A stretch of DNA of 64,000 nt from Candidatus Saccharimonadota bacterium (GTDB taxonomy: Bacteria > Patescibacteriota > Saccharimonadia > Saccharimonadales > UBA4665), in assembly GCA_024635495.1 (NCBI GenBank), contig JAGXIT010000004.1:62001-126000 (forward strand), in the 5' to 3' direction. Of the stretch, positions 40,047 to 49,958 are shown piece by piece. Every line of letters starts with the position of its first letter. Within the stretch, counting starts at the first letter, position 1. The notes below the pieces were generated by a model, which saw only the letters and a list, made by a program, of their open reading frames with translations, did not search any database and was not told where the DNA came from. The translations under genes were made by a program, and so were the position numbers.

Positions 40047-41582
40047 TTAATCTCGGTAGAGTGAGTGATTTTTAATCCAGCCGTGCGCCCCACGCGTTAT
40101 GCTGGTAGTATCCCCTGATTTATCATCTTTCGCAAGTTTTGCGTATGGTAGCAGGGTGAAGGTAAACGTGCTGCCTTCATCGACTTTACTGTTGACTGAA
40201 ATTTGTCCACTGTGGGCTTGGACAATAGCATGGCTCAGATACAGACCGAGTCCGGTGCCACCTATTTGGGCGCGGTTGCGATGATTGCGATAGAACTTAT
40301 CGAAGATGTGCGGCAAAATGCTCGAGTCGATACCGAGCCCGAAATCTTTCACACTTGTTTCAACAAAACCGTCTTTATTCAGCGACGCACTGACATAAAT
40401 TTCCTTTGTACCCTTAGAATACTTGATAGCGTTATCGAGCAGATTCGCGATGACTTCGTAAATGCTATACCTGTCGACCCCGACGGTTGGTAAGTCAGTA
40501 GCGATGTCGGTTTTTATAGTAATGCCACGGACACTCGCACGGAGGCTCAAATCATTGATGGCATTCATGAGTACGTCTTCCCACTTCTCTTCGTGGAGCT
40601 GCAATGTTAGCTGGTTATCCTCAATCTTTGCGACGTTCAAGATATTATCGACAAAAGCTGATAATTGCTGGGCGGATGCATCCATCTTCTGCATAAAGCC
40701 TTTGAGCTCTGGTGTAAGGCTCGGCCCGAGCTCTTCGTCGAATACCTCAATATAGCCTCGGAGCAGCGTTAATGGTGTGCGTAGCTCATGGACGCCAAGC
40801 GCCACAAAGCTCATTGATTGGTCATCCTGACTGTAGATATCAGTGTGATCGAATAAGACAAGCAATGTCTCGTAACCCATAGGGTTTGATTTATTATAGT
40901 GAGCAGCCATATCGAATTGTTTACCGTCCTTTTGACCCGGCAGGCCAATACGGACACGTTCCCAATTGGCGTTGGCGGTGACGCTATCGTGTCGAGCTTC
41001 TTTCAGCCAGCTAGTAAGCGTTTTATCGTTGACGAAGGACATATCAAATGCGGTGTAGACGTTTTTGCCTTCTAGCTCGTCGGCAGGTATCCCGAAATAC
41101 TTTAGGGACACTTCGTTTACGTACACAATGGTTTCTTTGTCATCAAGCACGATGAGGGGCAATGGGAGCGAGTTTGCAACAAAACTCACGTGCATATCCT
41201 GAGCCTGCTTGGCATTAGTCTTCTCGATATCTTCGACCACACTAGCCAGTTGATAGATGTTATTGATCAGGTTTGAGACGAGTTCTTTGCCGATATGCAC
41301 CTCATCGGCTGACGGAGCTGTGGCAGACTCACCGTGGGGCGAAATGTGTTGGACTGCCTGCCAGATATCTTTGACTGGTTCGATAATGCGGGTAATCGCC
41401 GGCACCATGAGGGCACCTGCTAGCGTTGCCACGAAAGACATTAGTGCCAATATGGTCATCATGTTTACGCGCTGACTTACATATAACGCCCAGCCGGTAC
41501 CAAGTGTGAGAAAGATAAGTAGCGCGACGAACCCCGCGACACGTAGTGTTGCTTGATTGCGGTATTTTGTATAGAAATCCAT
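40047..41582 (-). CDS. Membrane PAS sensor histidine kinase
   Basis: 511 residues. Two membrane helices (about 13-33 and 40-62) with almost no external loop, a HAMP-like/helical linker, a PAS domain (about 125-235: VNEVSLKYFGIPADELEGKNVY), HisKA with VHELRTPLTLLRGYIEVF (phospho-His about 266) and a HATPase domain with NLLDNAIKYS, DFGLGID and GTGLGLYLSHAI. Same plan as the kinase at 27940 and again followed by a receiver without DNA-binding domain. It probably senses an internal or membrane cue. Confidence 0.9.
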   Translation of the reverse strand: MDFYTKYRNQATLRVAGFVALLIFLTLGTGWALYVSQRVNMMTILALMSFVATLAGALMVPAITRIIEPVKDIWQAVQHISPHGESATAPSADEVHIGKELVSNLINNIYQLASVVEDIEKTNAKQAQDMHVSFVANSLPLPLIVLDDKETIVYVNEVSLKYFGIPADELEGKNVYTAFDMSFVNDKTLTSWLKEARHDSVTANANWERVRIGLPGQKDGKQFDMAAHYNKSNPMGYETLLVLFDHTDIYSQDDQSMSFVALGVHELRTPLTLLRGYIEVFDEELGPSLTPELKGFMQKMDASAQQLSAFVDNILNVAKIEDNQLTLQLHEEKWEDVLMNAINDLSLRASVRGITIKTDIATDLPTVGVDRYSIYEVIANLLDNAIKYSKGTKEIYVSASLNKDGFVETSVKDFGLGIDSSILPHIFDKFYRNHRNRAQIGGTGLGLYLSHAIVQAHSGQISVNSKVDEGSTFTFTLLPYAKLAKDDKSGDTTSITRGAHGWIKNHSLYRD

Positions 41583-41593
41583 TGTTTTATTCT

Positions 41594-42943
41594 TTACTTG
41601 TAAGTTAACCGGCCTGTGTCGCCGAGTGCTGTTATCCAGGTTTGACCCGGGTTGAGTGCGATTGGTTTATTGTCTGAGCCGATAAACTTGAGTGCAGCGC
41701 CATTACTTGATTTTGACCAGGTCCCAATCTGTACGGTGCCATCCTGGAAGATATACGCTTTGCCTGTGCCCACGGCATTGTAGTCACTGTGATAACCATC
41801 TGATTTCAAGCCGTATGGAACAATCATGGCGATGACGACTTTTGGTGTGATTTGAGTCTTGGTGCCCTTGCCGTCGGTTACGTAGTGGGGTGCACCGCCC
41901 TCACTCCTTGCATAATTATTCGTCTTTGCCTTATAGGTAAATGCGCTATTGTAAGAAGCACTGGATATGTTGAAATTTATAGTCGTTGCGTTTGGTGTTT
42001 TGCTGGCGGTTTCTTTTTTGCGTGTAAATGGAGTGTGTTTCGCTGCGCCGAAGCCCTTCTGTTTCTCGACAGCTTGGAGTTTAGAAATACTTGTGTACAT
42101 ATTGTGAGGTGCATAGCGACTACTAATACGCCAGTAGGCGCCGCTGTTCGCGAACTGGTCAAGATCTTTTACGCCCCAGGCTCTTATGGCGCTGAGCCCT
42201 TCTGGGCTACCGCCGACATGCGCGAGTGCACAGTCAAAACTTAAGCACCATTGTGCATAATATGGGCGTACACTCCTGACGGGTCCAATATAATCTGGTT
42301 GGGTATCTTGGAATAGTGCAAGAAACCTCGTAATACCCGCCTCAGCAATGGCTTCAAAAACTACACCTGCCTGGTCGAGTCCACTTTGTGGTCGAGCATC
42401 GAGACTATTTTCTATCATGACACCTGTCACTGGGCGTTCGTTTATCGCTGGGTCGACCTGAAGCCCGCTCAGGTTACTCGCCACAGTCTTCGGCTCGAAC
42501 TTGCGATGTTTAACAGCAAAGCTACCACCAGGGTTTTTTATGAAGTAATAGTTGTACGCAGCGAGACTTCCAGTTGATACTAGCGCGAGCAGCACTAATG
42601 CTAGTGCGATTGTCCATTTTCTACCGAGCCGCCAATGCCACTGCCAAAATTTGTGTTTCTTTTTGGGCACTGGTTTCTCGGGTGGCGTACTCTCGTCATC
42701 TGGACTGGGCTGCTCGTCGCTTTCGTCATTTGTCTCCATGGCTGCGATTTCTTCTGGGGTACGAAACGGTTCCTCAGTGTTAGGAATATCTGTCGTTGAA
42801 GCCGACTCATCATCAGTAGACACCTTGCCCGCTTCGGTTGCCGTATGTTCGTCATATAGCTCGTGAATAGATTTTCGCTGGTCTCGCTCAAGGGGTTCAA
42901 TACGGCGCGGCTTATCGCGCTTTGGCATGAAGTCATCAATCAT
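41594..42943 (-). CDS. DUF3048 (YerB-like) membrane-anchored protein
   Basis: 449 residues. Acidic, disordered cytoplasmic N-terminus (about 1-100), a membrane segment (about 113-131) and a large extracytoplasmic DUF3048 region: RPVTGVMIENSLDARPQSGL, VFEAIAEAGITRFLALFQD, IGPVRSVRPYYAQW, and near the end GTVQIGTWSKSS and LNPGQTWITAL. Function of DUF3048 is unknown; YerB is a lipoprotein in Bacillus. TACAAT (42951-42956) ends 7 nt before the ATG. Confidence 0.85.
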   Translation of the reverse strand: MIDDFMPKRDKPRRIEPLERDQRKSIHELYDEHTATEAGKVSTDDESASTTDIPNTEEPFRTPEEIAAMETNDESDEQPSPDDESTPPEKPVPKKKHKFWQWHWRLGRKWTIALALVLLALVSTGSLAAYNYYFIKNPGGSFAVKHRKFEPKTVASNLSGLQVDPAINERPVTGVMIENSLDARPQSGLDQAGVVFEAIAEAGITRFLALFQDTQPDYIGPVRSVRPYYAQWCLSFDCALAHVGGSPEGLSAIRAWGVKDLDQFANSGAYWRISSRYAPHNMYTSISKLQAVEKQKGFGAAKHTPFTRKKETASKTPNATTINFNISSASYNSAFTYKAKTNNYARSEGGAPHYVTDGKGTKTQITPKVVIAMIVPYGLKSDGYHSDYNAVGTGKAYIFQDGTVQIGTWSKSSNGAALKFIGSDNKPIALNPGQTWITALGDTGRLTYK

Positions 42944-42950
42944 ATAGAGT

Positions 42951-42956
42951 ATTGTA
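42951..42956 (-). promoter_or_regulatory. -10 box TACAAT of the DUF3048 gene (leaderless)
   Basis: TACAAT on the minus strand, 7 nt before the ATG at 42943. Confidence 0.65.
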
Positions 42957-42993
42957 GCAAAACCACAAGCACTATGACCAGAGGGGATTCGTT

Positions 42994-44409
42994 TTAAGAC
43001 CGAAGTCGTTGCAGAGTCTTGTCTTTGCCGAGTAATGCGAGGGTGTCGTTTAGCTGAGGACTGAAAGGTGCCCAGGTGGTATAAATACGAATGAGACTAA
43101 ATAGTATGCCTGGTTTTCGGCCGGTACTCTCGAGCAGCTGGTTGAGTGCGTCCTGGATTGTGCCTGGCTGCCAGTCGTCCAGTGTTGCGAGTGCATCGTG
43201 CGCGGCATTGATGAGCGTAGTAACTTCCGACTCAGTGAGCTTCTTGAGCTGTTTGTTTTCAGTGATAAGCGTATCGTCGCGAGTCGGCTCATCGAAGAAG
43301 TAGCTTGTCAGCGCCGGTAAATCATTGAGTGTTTTTAGCCGCTCTTGAGCAATCGAGAGCACTTGTTGCTTGTAAGCCACGTCGACGGTATGTGCATTGC
43401 TTGGCCAGAATGGTTCGGCGCGCCTCATAAGCTCATCGAGGGGCAGTTCGCGAATAAAATGACCGTTTACCCAAAGCAGTCGCTTCTCGTCGAAGCGGGC
43501 ACCGCTGCGGCCCACACGATGCAGGTCAAATGTCTCGACAAGCTCATCATGAGTAAACACTTCTTTGGTAGTGCCGTCATTCCAACCTAGCGTTGCAATG
43601 AAGCTCACGAGCGCTTCTGGTAGGTAGCCATCTCGGATATAATCGAGGACATCTTTAGCACCGTCACGTTTACCAAGCTTTTTATTACCCTGTTCATTCA
43701 TGATGTGCGGCATGGTTGCAAAAATCGGGAGTTCAAGCCCAAGTGCTTCATAGAGATTGAGGTAGTTCGGCATCGAAGATAAGAACTCTTGCCCACGAAT
43801 GACGTGAGTGATCTTCATTTCGGCATCGTCAACGATATGGGCGAAGTTGTAGGTTGGGTATCCGTCCGTCTTGATAAGTATGAAATCATCGATTACTTCT
43901 GGGCCGGTCTTTAGATCGCCCATTACGACATCGTGCCACTGGTATTGCTGTGGATCAGCCTTAAAGCGTAGCGGTGTAGAACCATCCCAGACCGGTGGAT
44001 TTTCTGGACGATGGTTACGGTATAGAAATGGCTTTTTGGCTGCCGCTGCAGCTTCGCGAAATTCTTGTACTTCGGCCGGTGCATACGGGTCGGCATACGC
44101 CCTCCCTGCGTCGATGAGCTTCTGCGCCCAACGGTGGTAGGTGTCGAGTCTGTCCGATTGTCGATATGGTCCGTAGTCTCCACCGATATCAGGACCTTCG
44201 TCGTAGGAGAGCCCAAGTGTGTTGAGGCTTTCGACAAGGTGCTCGGCTGAACCGGCTACTTCCCTACTTTTGTCGGTATCTTCGAGGCGTAATATAAATT
44301 GGCCACCCGCTTGTCGTGCCACGAGGTACGCAAACAGTGCGGTGCGTATGCCGCCGACATGCAAAAAGCCAGTTGGTGAGGGAGCAAAACGAGTTCGGAT
44401 GGTTGTCAT
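42994..44409 (-). CDS. gltX: Glutamyl-tRNA synthetase
   Basis: 471 residues, bacterial length. Class I motif 1 in FAPSPTGFLHVGGIRTAL (HVGG version of HIGH), YPTYNFAHIVDDAEMKITHVIRGQEF, and the KMSKS loop as KLGKRDGA near 250; a helical anticodon-binding domain completes it. It charges tRNA-Glu, one gene of which lies at 34371. No glnS or gatCAB lies in the window, so whether the enzyme also charges tRNA-Gln is unknown. TATACT ends 7 nt before the ATG. Confidence 0.96.
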   Translation of the reverse strand: MTTIRTRFAPSPTGFLHVGGIRTALFAYLVARQAGGQFILRLEDTDKSREVAGSAEHLVESLNTLGLSYDEGPDIGGDYGPYRQSDRLDTYHRWAQKLIDAGRAYADPYAPAEVQEFREAAAAAKKPFLYRNHRPENPPVWDGSTPLRFKADPQQYQWHDVVMGDLKTGPEVIDDFILIKTDGYPTYNFAHIVDDAEMKITHVIRGQEFLSSMPNYLNLYEALGLELPIFATMPHIMNEQGNKKLGKRDGAKDVLDYIRDGYLPEALVSFIATLGWNDGTTKEVFTHDELVETFDLHRVGRSGARFDEKRLLWVNGHFIRELPLDELMRRAEPFWPSNAHTVDVAYKQQVLSIAQERLKTLNDLPALTSYFFDEPTRDDTLITENKQLKKLTESEVTTLINAAHDALATLDDWQPGTIQDALNQLLESTGRKPGILFSLIRIYTTWAPFSPQLNDTLALLGKDKTLQRLRS

Positions 44410-44416
44410 GTGTTCT

Positions 44417-44422
44417 AGTATA
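44417..44422 (-). promoter_or_regulatory. -10 box TATACT of gltX (leaderless)
   Basis: TATACT on the minus strand, 7 nt before the ATG at 44409. Confidence 0.7.
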
Positions 44423-44464
44423 CAGACTTCACTAGAAGTATTTAAAAAGTTCGAAGTGAAACCA

Positions 44465-45496
44465 CTAAGTGTTTTTTACTAAAGCACCCAGTTGGTTCTC
44501 GCTGAGCGCCTTGTCACCAGTCAGTTGATACCAAATACCACTCTGTATCCAGGTTGCTTCAGTTTCATCTAATTGATAGACAGTTATATCGCCGATAGTA
44601 AGTGTACGGTAGTTTGGTTGTCCGCTTGAATCAACTGACCCAACCTGTGCTATCATCTCGGTGCCATTCCAATTTGTCTCCTGTTGAGAAAGCTGGTACC
44701 TCGTACCGTCTGAGGTTAGACCAATGACCACACGGGCACCTTGTACGCTGCTGCCATTATAGGCAAATCCACTGGCAGAAAAATCTGGCGTGACGGTCGC
44801 AACTCCTGCTTTGTAGCCAGCGAATCGTAGCTGCATACTTGGTGAATTTTGGTAGAGTGCCAGGCCAGCTACTACGAGAATGGCGAGTGTGCCAGCTGTC
44901 ATGCTGAAGGCATGACGTCGAGCGTGCTTTTTGAAATGTTTTCGTTGGGTTTTGACGTCAACGAAATGAGTTGCGTTCTCGATAGCGTTTTCAAATATGT
45001 CGATAGGTTTATTTGTCTGCACCGGTGGTGGTGTCACAGGCGGTTGATTGTTCGGTGCTTTTCTGACGGGTACGTCCGCAAAGATGAAGGATGTATTACT
45101 CGGCACGTGGAATCTACCAACCCGTGGGTGGCGTTGAGTCTCGTTAGCCTTCCTCAAACGTTGAGTATCAAGTTGTAGGGCGCTGTGTTTGACGGCGACG
45201 TGTTGTGGGTGTGTATGTTCTAGAGCAGCTTGAGCTTTTGCTTGTTTTTTGAGTGAAGGTTCTGGAACCTTGACTGCTCGACGCATCAGAGTTCTGGAAG
45301 ATTGTTGCGCGTGATGTTTTGCGTGGTTCACTGTTCTTTGTCTCGCTGCTTTGGACGGCGTAGTCACAACAGGCTCAGCAGTATGTATTGGTGTGGCCAT
45401 TTTCTCGCTTTTTTGTGCAGGCGTAACATCACGTATGACCGAGCCAGTTACTGCGTCAAATGAAGTGCCTTGGAGTGTTATTATTTGTTTGTTCAT
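44465..45496 (-). CDS. Single-pass membrane protein with extracytoplasmic domain, unknown
   Basis: 343 residues from the ATG at 45496 (an in-frame start at 45526 is possible). A long basic, Gln/His/Lys-rich, probably disordered cytoplasmic region (1-190), one membrane helix (about 197-216) and a C-terminal domain of about 120 residues with alternating strands ending in ATWIQSGIWYQLTGDKALSENQLGALVK. The ending resembles DUF4367-like domains, an uncertain match. Neighbours are also anchored surface proteins (PEGA protein, sortase). Confidence 0.65.
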   Translation of the reverse strand: MNKQIITLQGTSFDAVTGSVIRDVTPAQKSEKMATPIHTAEPVVTTPSKAARQRTVNHAKHHAQQSSRTLMRRAVKVPEPSLKKQAKAQAALEHTHPQHVAVKHSALQLDTQRLRKANETQRHPRVGRFHVPSNTSFIFADVPVRKAPNNQPPVTPPPVQTNKPIDIFENAIENATHFVDVKTQRKHFKKHARRHAFSMTAGTLAILVVAGLALYQNSPSMQLRFAGYKAGVATVTPDFSASGFAYNGSSVQGARVVIGLTSDGTRYQLSQQETNWNGTEMIAQVGSVDSSGQPNYRTLTIGDITVYQLDETEATWIQSGIWYQLTGDKALSENQLGALVKNT

Positions 45497-45629
45497 ACTG
45501 TTGTGGTGTTTCTCTGTCGCCTTCACGTTCTATGTATTCTCTATAATGATACCGCTTGTGTCTGTTGTCGTGCAAGTGCATATCTGTTCTGTCGGTGTAA
45601 TTTCCTGGCGAAATCATGCTATTTACGCT

Positions 45630-45635
45630 ATACTT
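45630..45635 (+). promoter_or_regulatory. -10 box TATACT of the PEGA gene
   Basis: TATACT ends 14 nt before the ATG at 45650, giving a leader of about 8 nt. Confidence 0.55.
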
Positions 45636-45649
45636 AGCACATAAAACTA

Positions 45650-47148
45650 TGGATTTTTTAGACACCGCCAAGGTGCGACGACACCGAACTGGACTGAAGA
45701 TAGGCTATGCGTTGATTGGCATTGCCATTGCCTTCGCCAGCATCTTATTACTCTATCAAACGGATGGCTACTGCCTCAATAGCTCGGGTGATGTCGGTAG
45801 GTGCGGTTTGGTATTTGTATCGAGCCAGCCTAAGGGCGCTTCTATGTATCTGGATGGCAAGCTTCAGGACCCACGAACAAACACTAAACTAAATCTCGAA
45901 TCAGGACAATACACACTCAAAATCACCCGAGAGGGATATCGACCATGGCAGCGCGTCATTGAATCTATCGGGGGCGATGTGCGCCGGTATGACTATCCAT
46001 TTTTGTTTCCCACTACGCTGCAGACCGACATTACGGATACGTTCAATGGGAAGCTGGCGATTGCTAGCCAGAGTCCAGACCAGCGTTGGCTACTCACCGC
46101 ACAAGAGAACAGGTCGGGGACGTTCACCGTCTATGACCTGCGAGACTCTGCTGTGGTGACCAGTGTGACCAGCGTCATACCAGCGACAGTATTTACCGCC
46201 GGAGATGGCGTGCAAAATTGGTCTGTCTCAGAATGGTCAAGGGATAATCGGCACGTCTTACTACTCCATCAATACACTGATAAAAACAAAGCAGCTCATG
46301 AATATATTATGTTCGATCGTGAGAACAGCAAGAATAGCCAAAATATCACAAATGCCTTGAGCCTGAGTGACGTAGAAGAGTTGAGCCTTTTTGATGAGCG
46401 TTCTGACCAATTCTATGTATACAACAGTACCGATAAGATGCTCGTTACTAGAGCAATAAGTGGCAATGCTTCGGCGCTTTCACTTGAGAATGTTCTGAGC
46501 TACAAAACTATTGGTGATGATACGGTGCTGTATATCACTGATACGACACCCGACGGCAAAATAACAGCCGGTAAGGTCAACGCGGTGCTTTTGCAGGGTA
46601 ACCGCTCGCAGGTAATACGTCAGCTTGATGCGGGCGCCAAGAAGTACCTTATGGAAATGGCACAATATGGGGGCTCTTGGTATATCGTCATCGGTTCATC
46701 GAGTCAGACTGGCGTTCGGGTGTATAAAAACCCACTTGATCAGCCATTAGCAGACTCGTCGAGCTTGCCGACACCCCTGCGCTTCCTACATGTCGAAAAC
46801 CCAACGCATGTTTCATTTTCTTCAAACGCACGTTTTGTGTTGACTGAGAATGGCAGTAAGTTCGCAGTCTATGATGCCGAATACGACAATACTTACCTAT
46901 ACACCGTAGCTCAAAGGGTGGAAAGTAGTACCGGCGCCGCAAGCTGGATGGACGGGCATCGATTGTATTTTGTCAGCAAAGGCTCGGCTATCGTTCGTGA
47001 CTATGATAATCAAAATGTACAAACACTACAGGCTTCATCGGGACCTTTCGGATTGTTCTTCACGAGTGATTACAGCCGGGTATTCGCTATCTCAACAGAT
47101 AGTAACGGTATGCAGATCTTGACTACCACGAATCTACGAGCTAAATAA
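45650..47148 (+). CDS. PEGA-domain membrane-anchored protein with propeller-like C-terminus
   Basis: 499 residues from the ATG at 45650; an in-frame start at 45616 lies before the TATACT box and so before the expected transcription start. N-terminal membrane helix (about 18-37), a PEGA domain (about 50-115: SSQPKGASMYLDGK, LESGQYTLKITREGYRPWQR) and then repeated beta-strand blades with Asp/Ser/Thr-rich loops (about 130-499) that look like a beta-propeller. PEGA domains occur on surface-layer and sugar-binding proteins. Probably an outward-facing surface protein. Convergent with the sortase gene. Confidence 0.75.
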
Positions 47149-47155
47149 TAAGCAC

Positions 47156-48388
47156 TTAGTCCCAAAAGCTAATTGATCGAACGATGCGCGTCCATAGAGT
47201 TGGTCCGTTGCTCGTAATCTGCGCTGGTGGTGCGATATCCTTAGGCGCCTGGACTGTATTGGTTGATGGGCTTGGGCTGATCTGTTCACCCCAGACTACG
47301 AGTCTGTTGGTGCTAAAACCCGGAGGGTCGCAGGTGATAAGCACGGCGGTAGCCTGCTTACCTTTTGTGTCGTTCAGGACGCTCACCTGGCTCGGTGGTA
47401 CGATCTCTTTGGCGAACACTTGATAGGAGTAAACTTTGCCGTCATGGATGATACTGAAGACATCGCCTGTCGTCAGTTCTTGTAGCAGCACAAAAGCAAA
47501 CTTATATTTGCCATTATTGAATATGTTTTGGCTGGAGTGGCCGAAATATGCACCATTGCCGTTTTGTCCAGGAAGTGCAGTGTTTGGATAGTGAACGACC
47601 CCATCATTTAATGACCTTTGGACCGCCTCTTCGCTATTGGATGTCAGGTTGAAATCAATCGGAATCTGTATATTTATCTTCGGGACAATGATTGTTGGCT
47701 TAGCTGTCGCTGCCTGGATATCAGATACGATGACAGGTGTGGCGCTTACGCTACGGCTTGGTTGGATAAACGGTGCGATCACAAATTCGTTGAAAAACCC
47801 AAACAACATAACTACGATAACCAAGAACCCCATGCCGAGCCCAAATAGTATTGATTGCACGTGATGCTTAGCGTTCAGCTTGCCATTGGCGCTGACGGTT
47901 TTGCGGATGCGGCTACGAATATCTGAAGCGCTTTGTTCATCTTGTGGCGGCGAAGTATTGAGTTGTTGAGGCGTGACCTCAGGTTTCGCCGCAGCTGTGC
48001 TAGTGGTTGTTTGCACGGGTGTATCCCCCTGCATCCTTGAATAGACTGGTTGTTGTTTCTGAAAAAGTTTTTGGTATGGCGTGTGCTGATTGGCTGCGTA
48101 GAACTCTTCCCAGACTTCGCGTTTTTCTGTGTCGGGAAGCTGCGTGTAGTAGTGGTGCCATTCTGTTTGAATCTCAGCCAGGCTCTTGCCTGCTCGACTT
48201 AGTTCAACGATAAAGGTTTGGTGCTTGCTTGGCCCGCGTTTTTGCTCTGCCTTTGCTAATTCCTGAGTGACTGCCGGTTCTTCACCGAAGGCACGCGCTA
48301 CCTTATCACGAATAAGCTTCACGGCGGCATCTTCAGACACAACGGGCTGCGACGGGTTGGTATCGGGGAATAATGGATTGCTACTCAT
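47156..48388 (-). CDS. Sortase family transpeptidase with long cytoplasmic N-terminus
   Basis: 410 residues. Residues 1-180 are soluble: a helical segment resembling a J-domain-like fold, then a Thr/Gln-rich linker. One membrane helix (about 193-215) precedes the sortase barrel with the catalytic His in YFGHSSQNIF, Cys in VLITCDPPG and Arg in STNRLVVWGE. Sortases cleave a C-terminal sorting motif and attach proteins to peptidoglycan or pilin. No LPxTG-type substrate is obvious in this window. Class uncertain (E/F-like). Confidence 0.88.
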   Translation of the reverse strand: MSSNPLFPDTNPSQPVVSEDAAVKLIRDKVARAFGEEPAVTQELAKAEQKRGPSKHQTFIVELSRAGKSLAEIQTEWHHYYTQLPDTEKREVWEEFYAANQHTPYQKLFQKQQPVYSRMQGDTPVQTTTSTAAAKPEVTPQQLNTSPPQDEQSASDIRSRIRKTVSANGKLNAKHHVQSILFGLGMGFLVIVVMLFGFFNEFVIAPFIQPSRSVSATPVIVSDIQAATAKPTIIVPKINIQIPIDFNLTSNSEEAVQRSLNDGVVHYPNTALPGQNGNGAYFGHSSQNIFNNGKYKFAFVLLQELTTGDVFSIIHDGKVYSYQVFAKEIVPPSQVSVLNDTKGKQATAVLITCDPPGFSTNRLVVWGEQISPSPSTNTVQAPKDIAPPAQITSNGPTLWTRIVRSISFWD

Positions 48389-48499
48389 AGTTGAACGTGT
48401 AACTGCCAGTGGAGCTTTGTATCTGCGTGCCCACTCGCGTTCTATCTCACAGTATAGTACAATACACCCCTGACGACCACGATATCGAGTACTTTTGAA

Positions 48500-48587
48500 G
48501 GGCGAGTGGCGGAATTGGTAGACGCGCCAGACTCAAAATCTTGTGAGCTTTACGCTCGTGAGGGTTCAAGTCCCTCCTCGCCCACCA
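48500..48587 (+). tRNA. tRNA-Leu (anticodon CAA)
   Basis: Class II tRNA: acceptor GGGCGAG/CTCGCCC, anticodon loop CTCAAAA in stem CCAGA/TCTTG, long variable arm (GTGAGCTTTACGCTCGT), T-arm AGGG-TTCAAGT-CCCT, and encoded CCA. Confidence 0.96.
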
Positions 48588-48638
48588 AAATTACTAGATT
48601 AAGAACACGCACTTCAGCTCTTAGACTCTTCTTTTTGT

Positions 48639-48644
48639 TACACT
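48639..48644 (+). promoter_or_regulatory. -10 box TACACT (leaderless)
   Basis: TACACT ends 6 nt before the ATG at 48651. Confidence 0.6.
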
Positions 48645-48650
48645 ACGCAT

Positions 48651-49139
48651 ATGGAAAAGTTTACGCAAAAATGGGTAATACTCTGCTTACTCGATGAGAT
48701 AGACGAAGGCTCAGAATTCTATTACACCGATTTTCCGCTCCACGTCACAATCGCTGGAGTGTTTGCTTGCGATAAAAGTGGTGGTGAAATTGCCGAGGGC
48801 CTTGCTGAAGTCGTTCGTAACATGCAAAAAGTTGAGATTGTCGGAGAACAACAAGATATGTTTGGTCTTGAGCAAGATATACCTGTGATGAGGGTCAGAA
48901 AGACCCCCGAGCTAATGGATTTATACGCGATGGTATATACATGGCTAGAAAACGAAGGTGTAGTATACAATTCTCCAGAATATCAAGCTAGCGGCTACGT
49001 GCCTCATTCAACGGTTCAAAAAACTGGCTCACTAGCTCAAGGCGAAAAGCGCGTATTGACGTCTATTTCCCTTGTCGATTTATTTCCACATAATGACGGC
49101 TTTCAGCGCAAAATAGTTAAAACTATAGTATTACATTAA
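48651..49139 (+). CDS. 2H phosphoesterase superfamily protein (LigT-like)
   Basis: 162 residues. Two HxT motifs, FPLHVTIAGVF near 28 and YVPHSTVQK near 121, separated by about 90 residues: the duplicated active site of the 2H phosphodiesterase fold (LigT/ThpR and relatives). Family members hydrolyse 2',3'-cyclic or 2'-5' phosphodiester bonds in RNA ends or nucleotides. The exact substrate cannot be read. It lies just downstream of tRNA-Leu, which may be coincidental. Confidence 0.75.
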   Translation: MEKFTQKWVILCLLDEIDEGSEFYYTDFPLHVTIAGVFACDKSGGEIAEGLAEVVRNMQKVEIVGEQQDMFGLEQDIPVMRVRKTPELMDLYAMVYTWLENEGVVYNSPEYQASGYVPHSTVQKTGSLAQGEKRVLTSISLVDLFPHNDGFQRKIVKTIVLH

Positions 49140-49166
49140 ACCTTTCTAGTTCACTATTCAGTAACT

Positions 49167-49958
49167 TTAATCTTTGTGGGGTAAGACCGAGCTTGTAATG
49201 GCTTCAAATGGTTTTGCGGGCGTTTGTAGCCACCAGGTTGCAGCTGTTGCGGCTACTGAGGTGAGGCTCGAAGAACTAGCTTTGAGCGGTGTGGTGCTCA
49301 CTCGCCCACCTATCGAAACGACTATGTTCTCTTCGTAGGTTGTAATGATTGGGCACGATAGATGATTGAGCGTAAACTCGTGTAGCCACTCAGCAAAGCG
49401 CACTAATCCGAGGTTAGTCGTAAGTGCCTCGGTCACTTTCAGATTTGTAGCGAGTTTTTGTAATTGGGTAGTATCAAGTACTGCCAGTGTATTTGGACGG
49501 TCCACAAAGCTCGTAGGATGCGTACAGAAGAAATCTGCCCCATCTCCCGTAACCACAAGCTGCCCGCTATATTTGCTGGCGAAATTTTCGAGTAGCGCAA
49601 TCGTTTCGCTATTCTTACCAAAATCACCAGATAGTAAAACGCTGTCAGCCCAATCGCTTTCGCTCAAAAATTCAGAGAAAGCGGTTGTGGCGAAGCCTCC
49701 GCTCGGGTTTGTTGGGGCGTATTCAGCCGCTGGGAAGAGCTTATTCACTGTTCGACTCAAACTACTTGGGAGTATAACTCGCACTGTTCCAATTCTGGCG
49801 GCCGTTGCTGCTGTATATGCTTCGGCGGGTGCAGCGAAGCTCTGGGTATGGCCACCAAGTATGAGTAGCTTGCCGGCGCCACGCTTCGTCTCGGGCCTCG
49901 ACCATACGAGATCAGGAAATAGTGGCTCAGTCGTCTGTTTTTGCCAGTATTCAGCCAC
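49167..49958 (-). CDS. NAD(P)HX dehydratase-like (NnrD/YjeF C-terminal) kinase-fold protein
   Basis: 263 residues. GKLLILGGHTQSFAAPAEAYTAATAARIGTVRV near 29-60 is the ribokinase-fold N-terminus of the YjeF C-terminal domain (NnrD), which repairs hydrated NADH/NADPH using ADP or ATP. The usual glycine-rich nucleotide motif is less clear (LSGDFGKNSE), so activity is uncertain. Last gene of a five-gene overlapping operon of metabolite-repair enzymes, which supports a repair role. No epimerase (YjeF N-terminal) half is fused. Confidence 0.68.
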   Translation of the reverse strand: MAEYWQKQTTEPLFPDLVWSRPETKRGAGKLLILGGHTQSFAAPAEAYTAATAARIGTVRVILPSSLSRTVNKLFPAAEYAPTNPSGGFATTAFSEFLSESDWADSVLLSGDFGKNSETIALLENFASKYSGQLVVTGDGADFFCTHPTSFVDRPNTLAVLDTTQLQKLATNLKVTEALTTNLGLVRFAEWLHEFTLNHLSCPIITTYEENIVVSIGGRVSTTPLKASSSSLTSVAATAATWWLQTPAKPFEAITSSVLPHKD

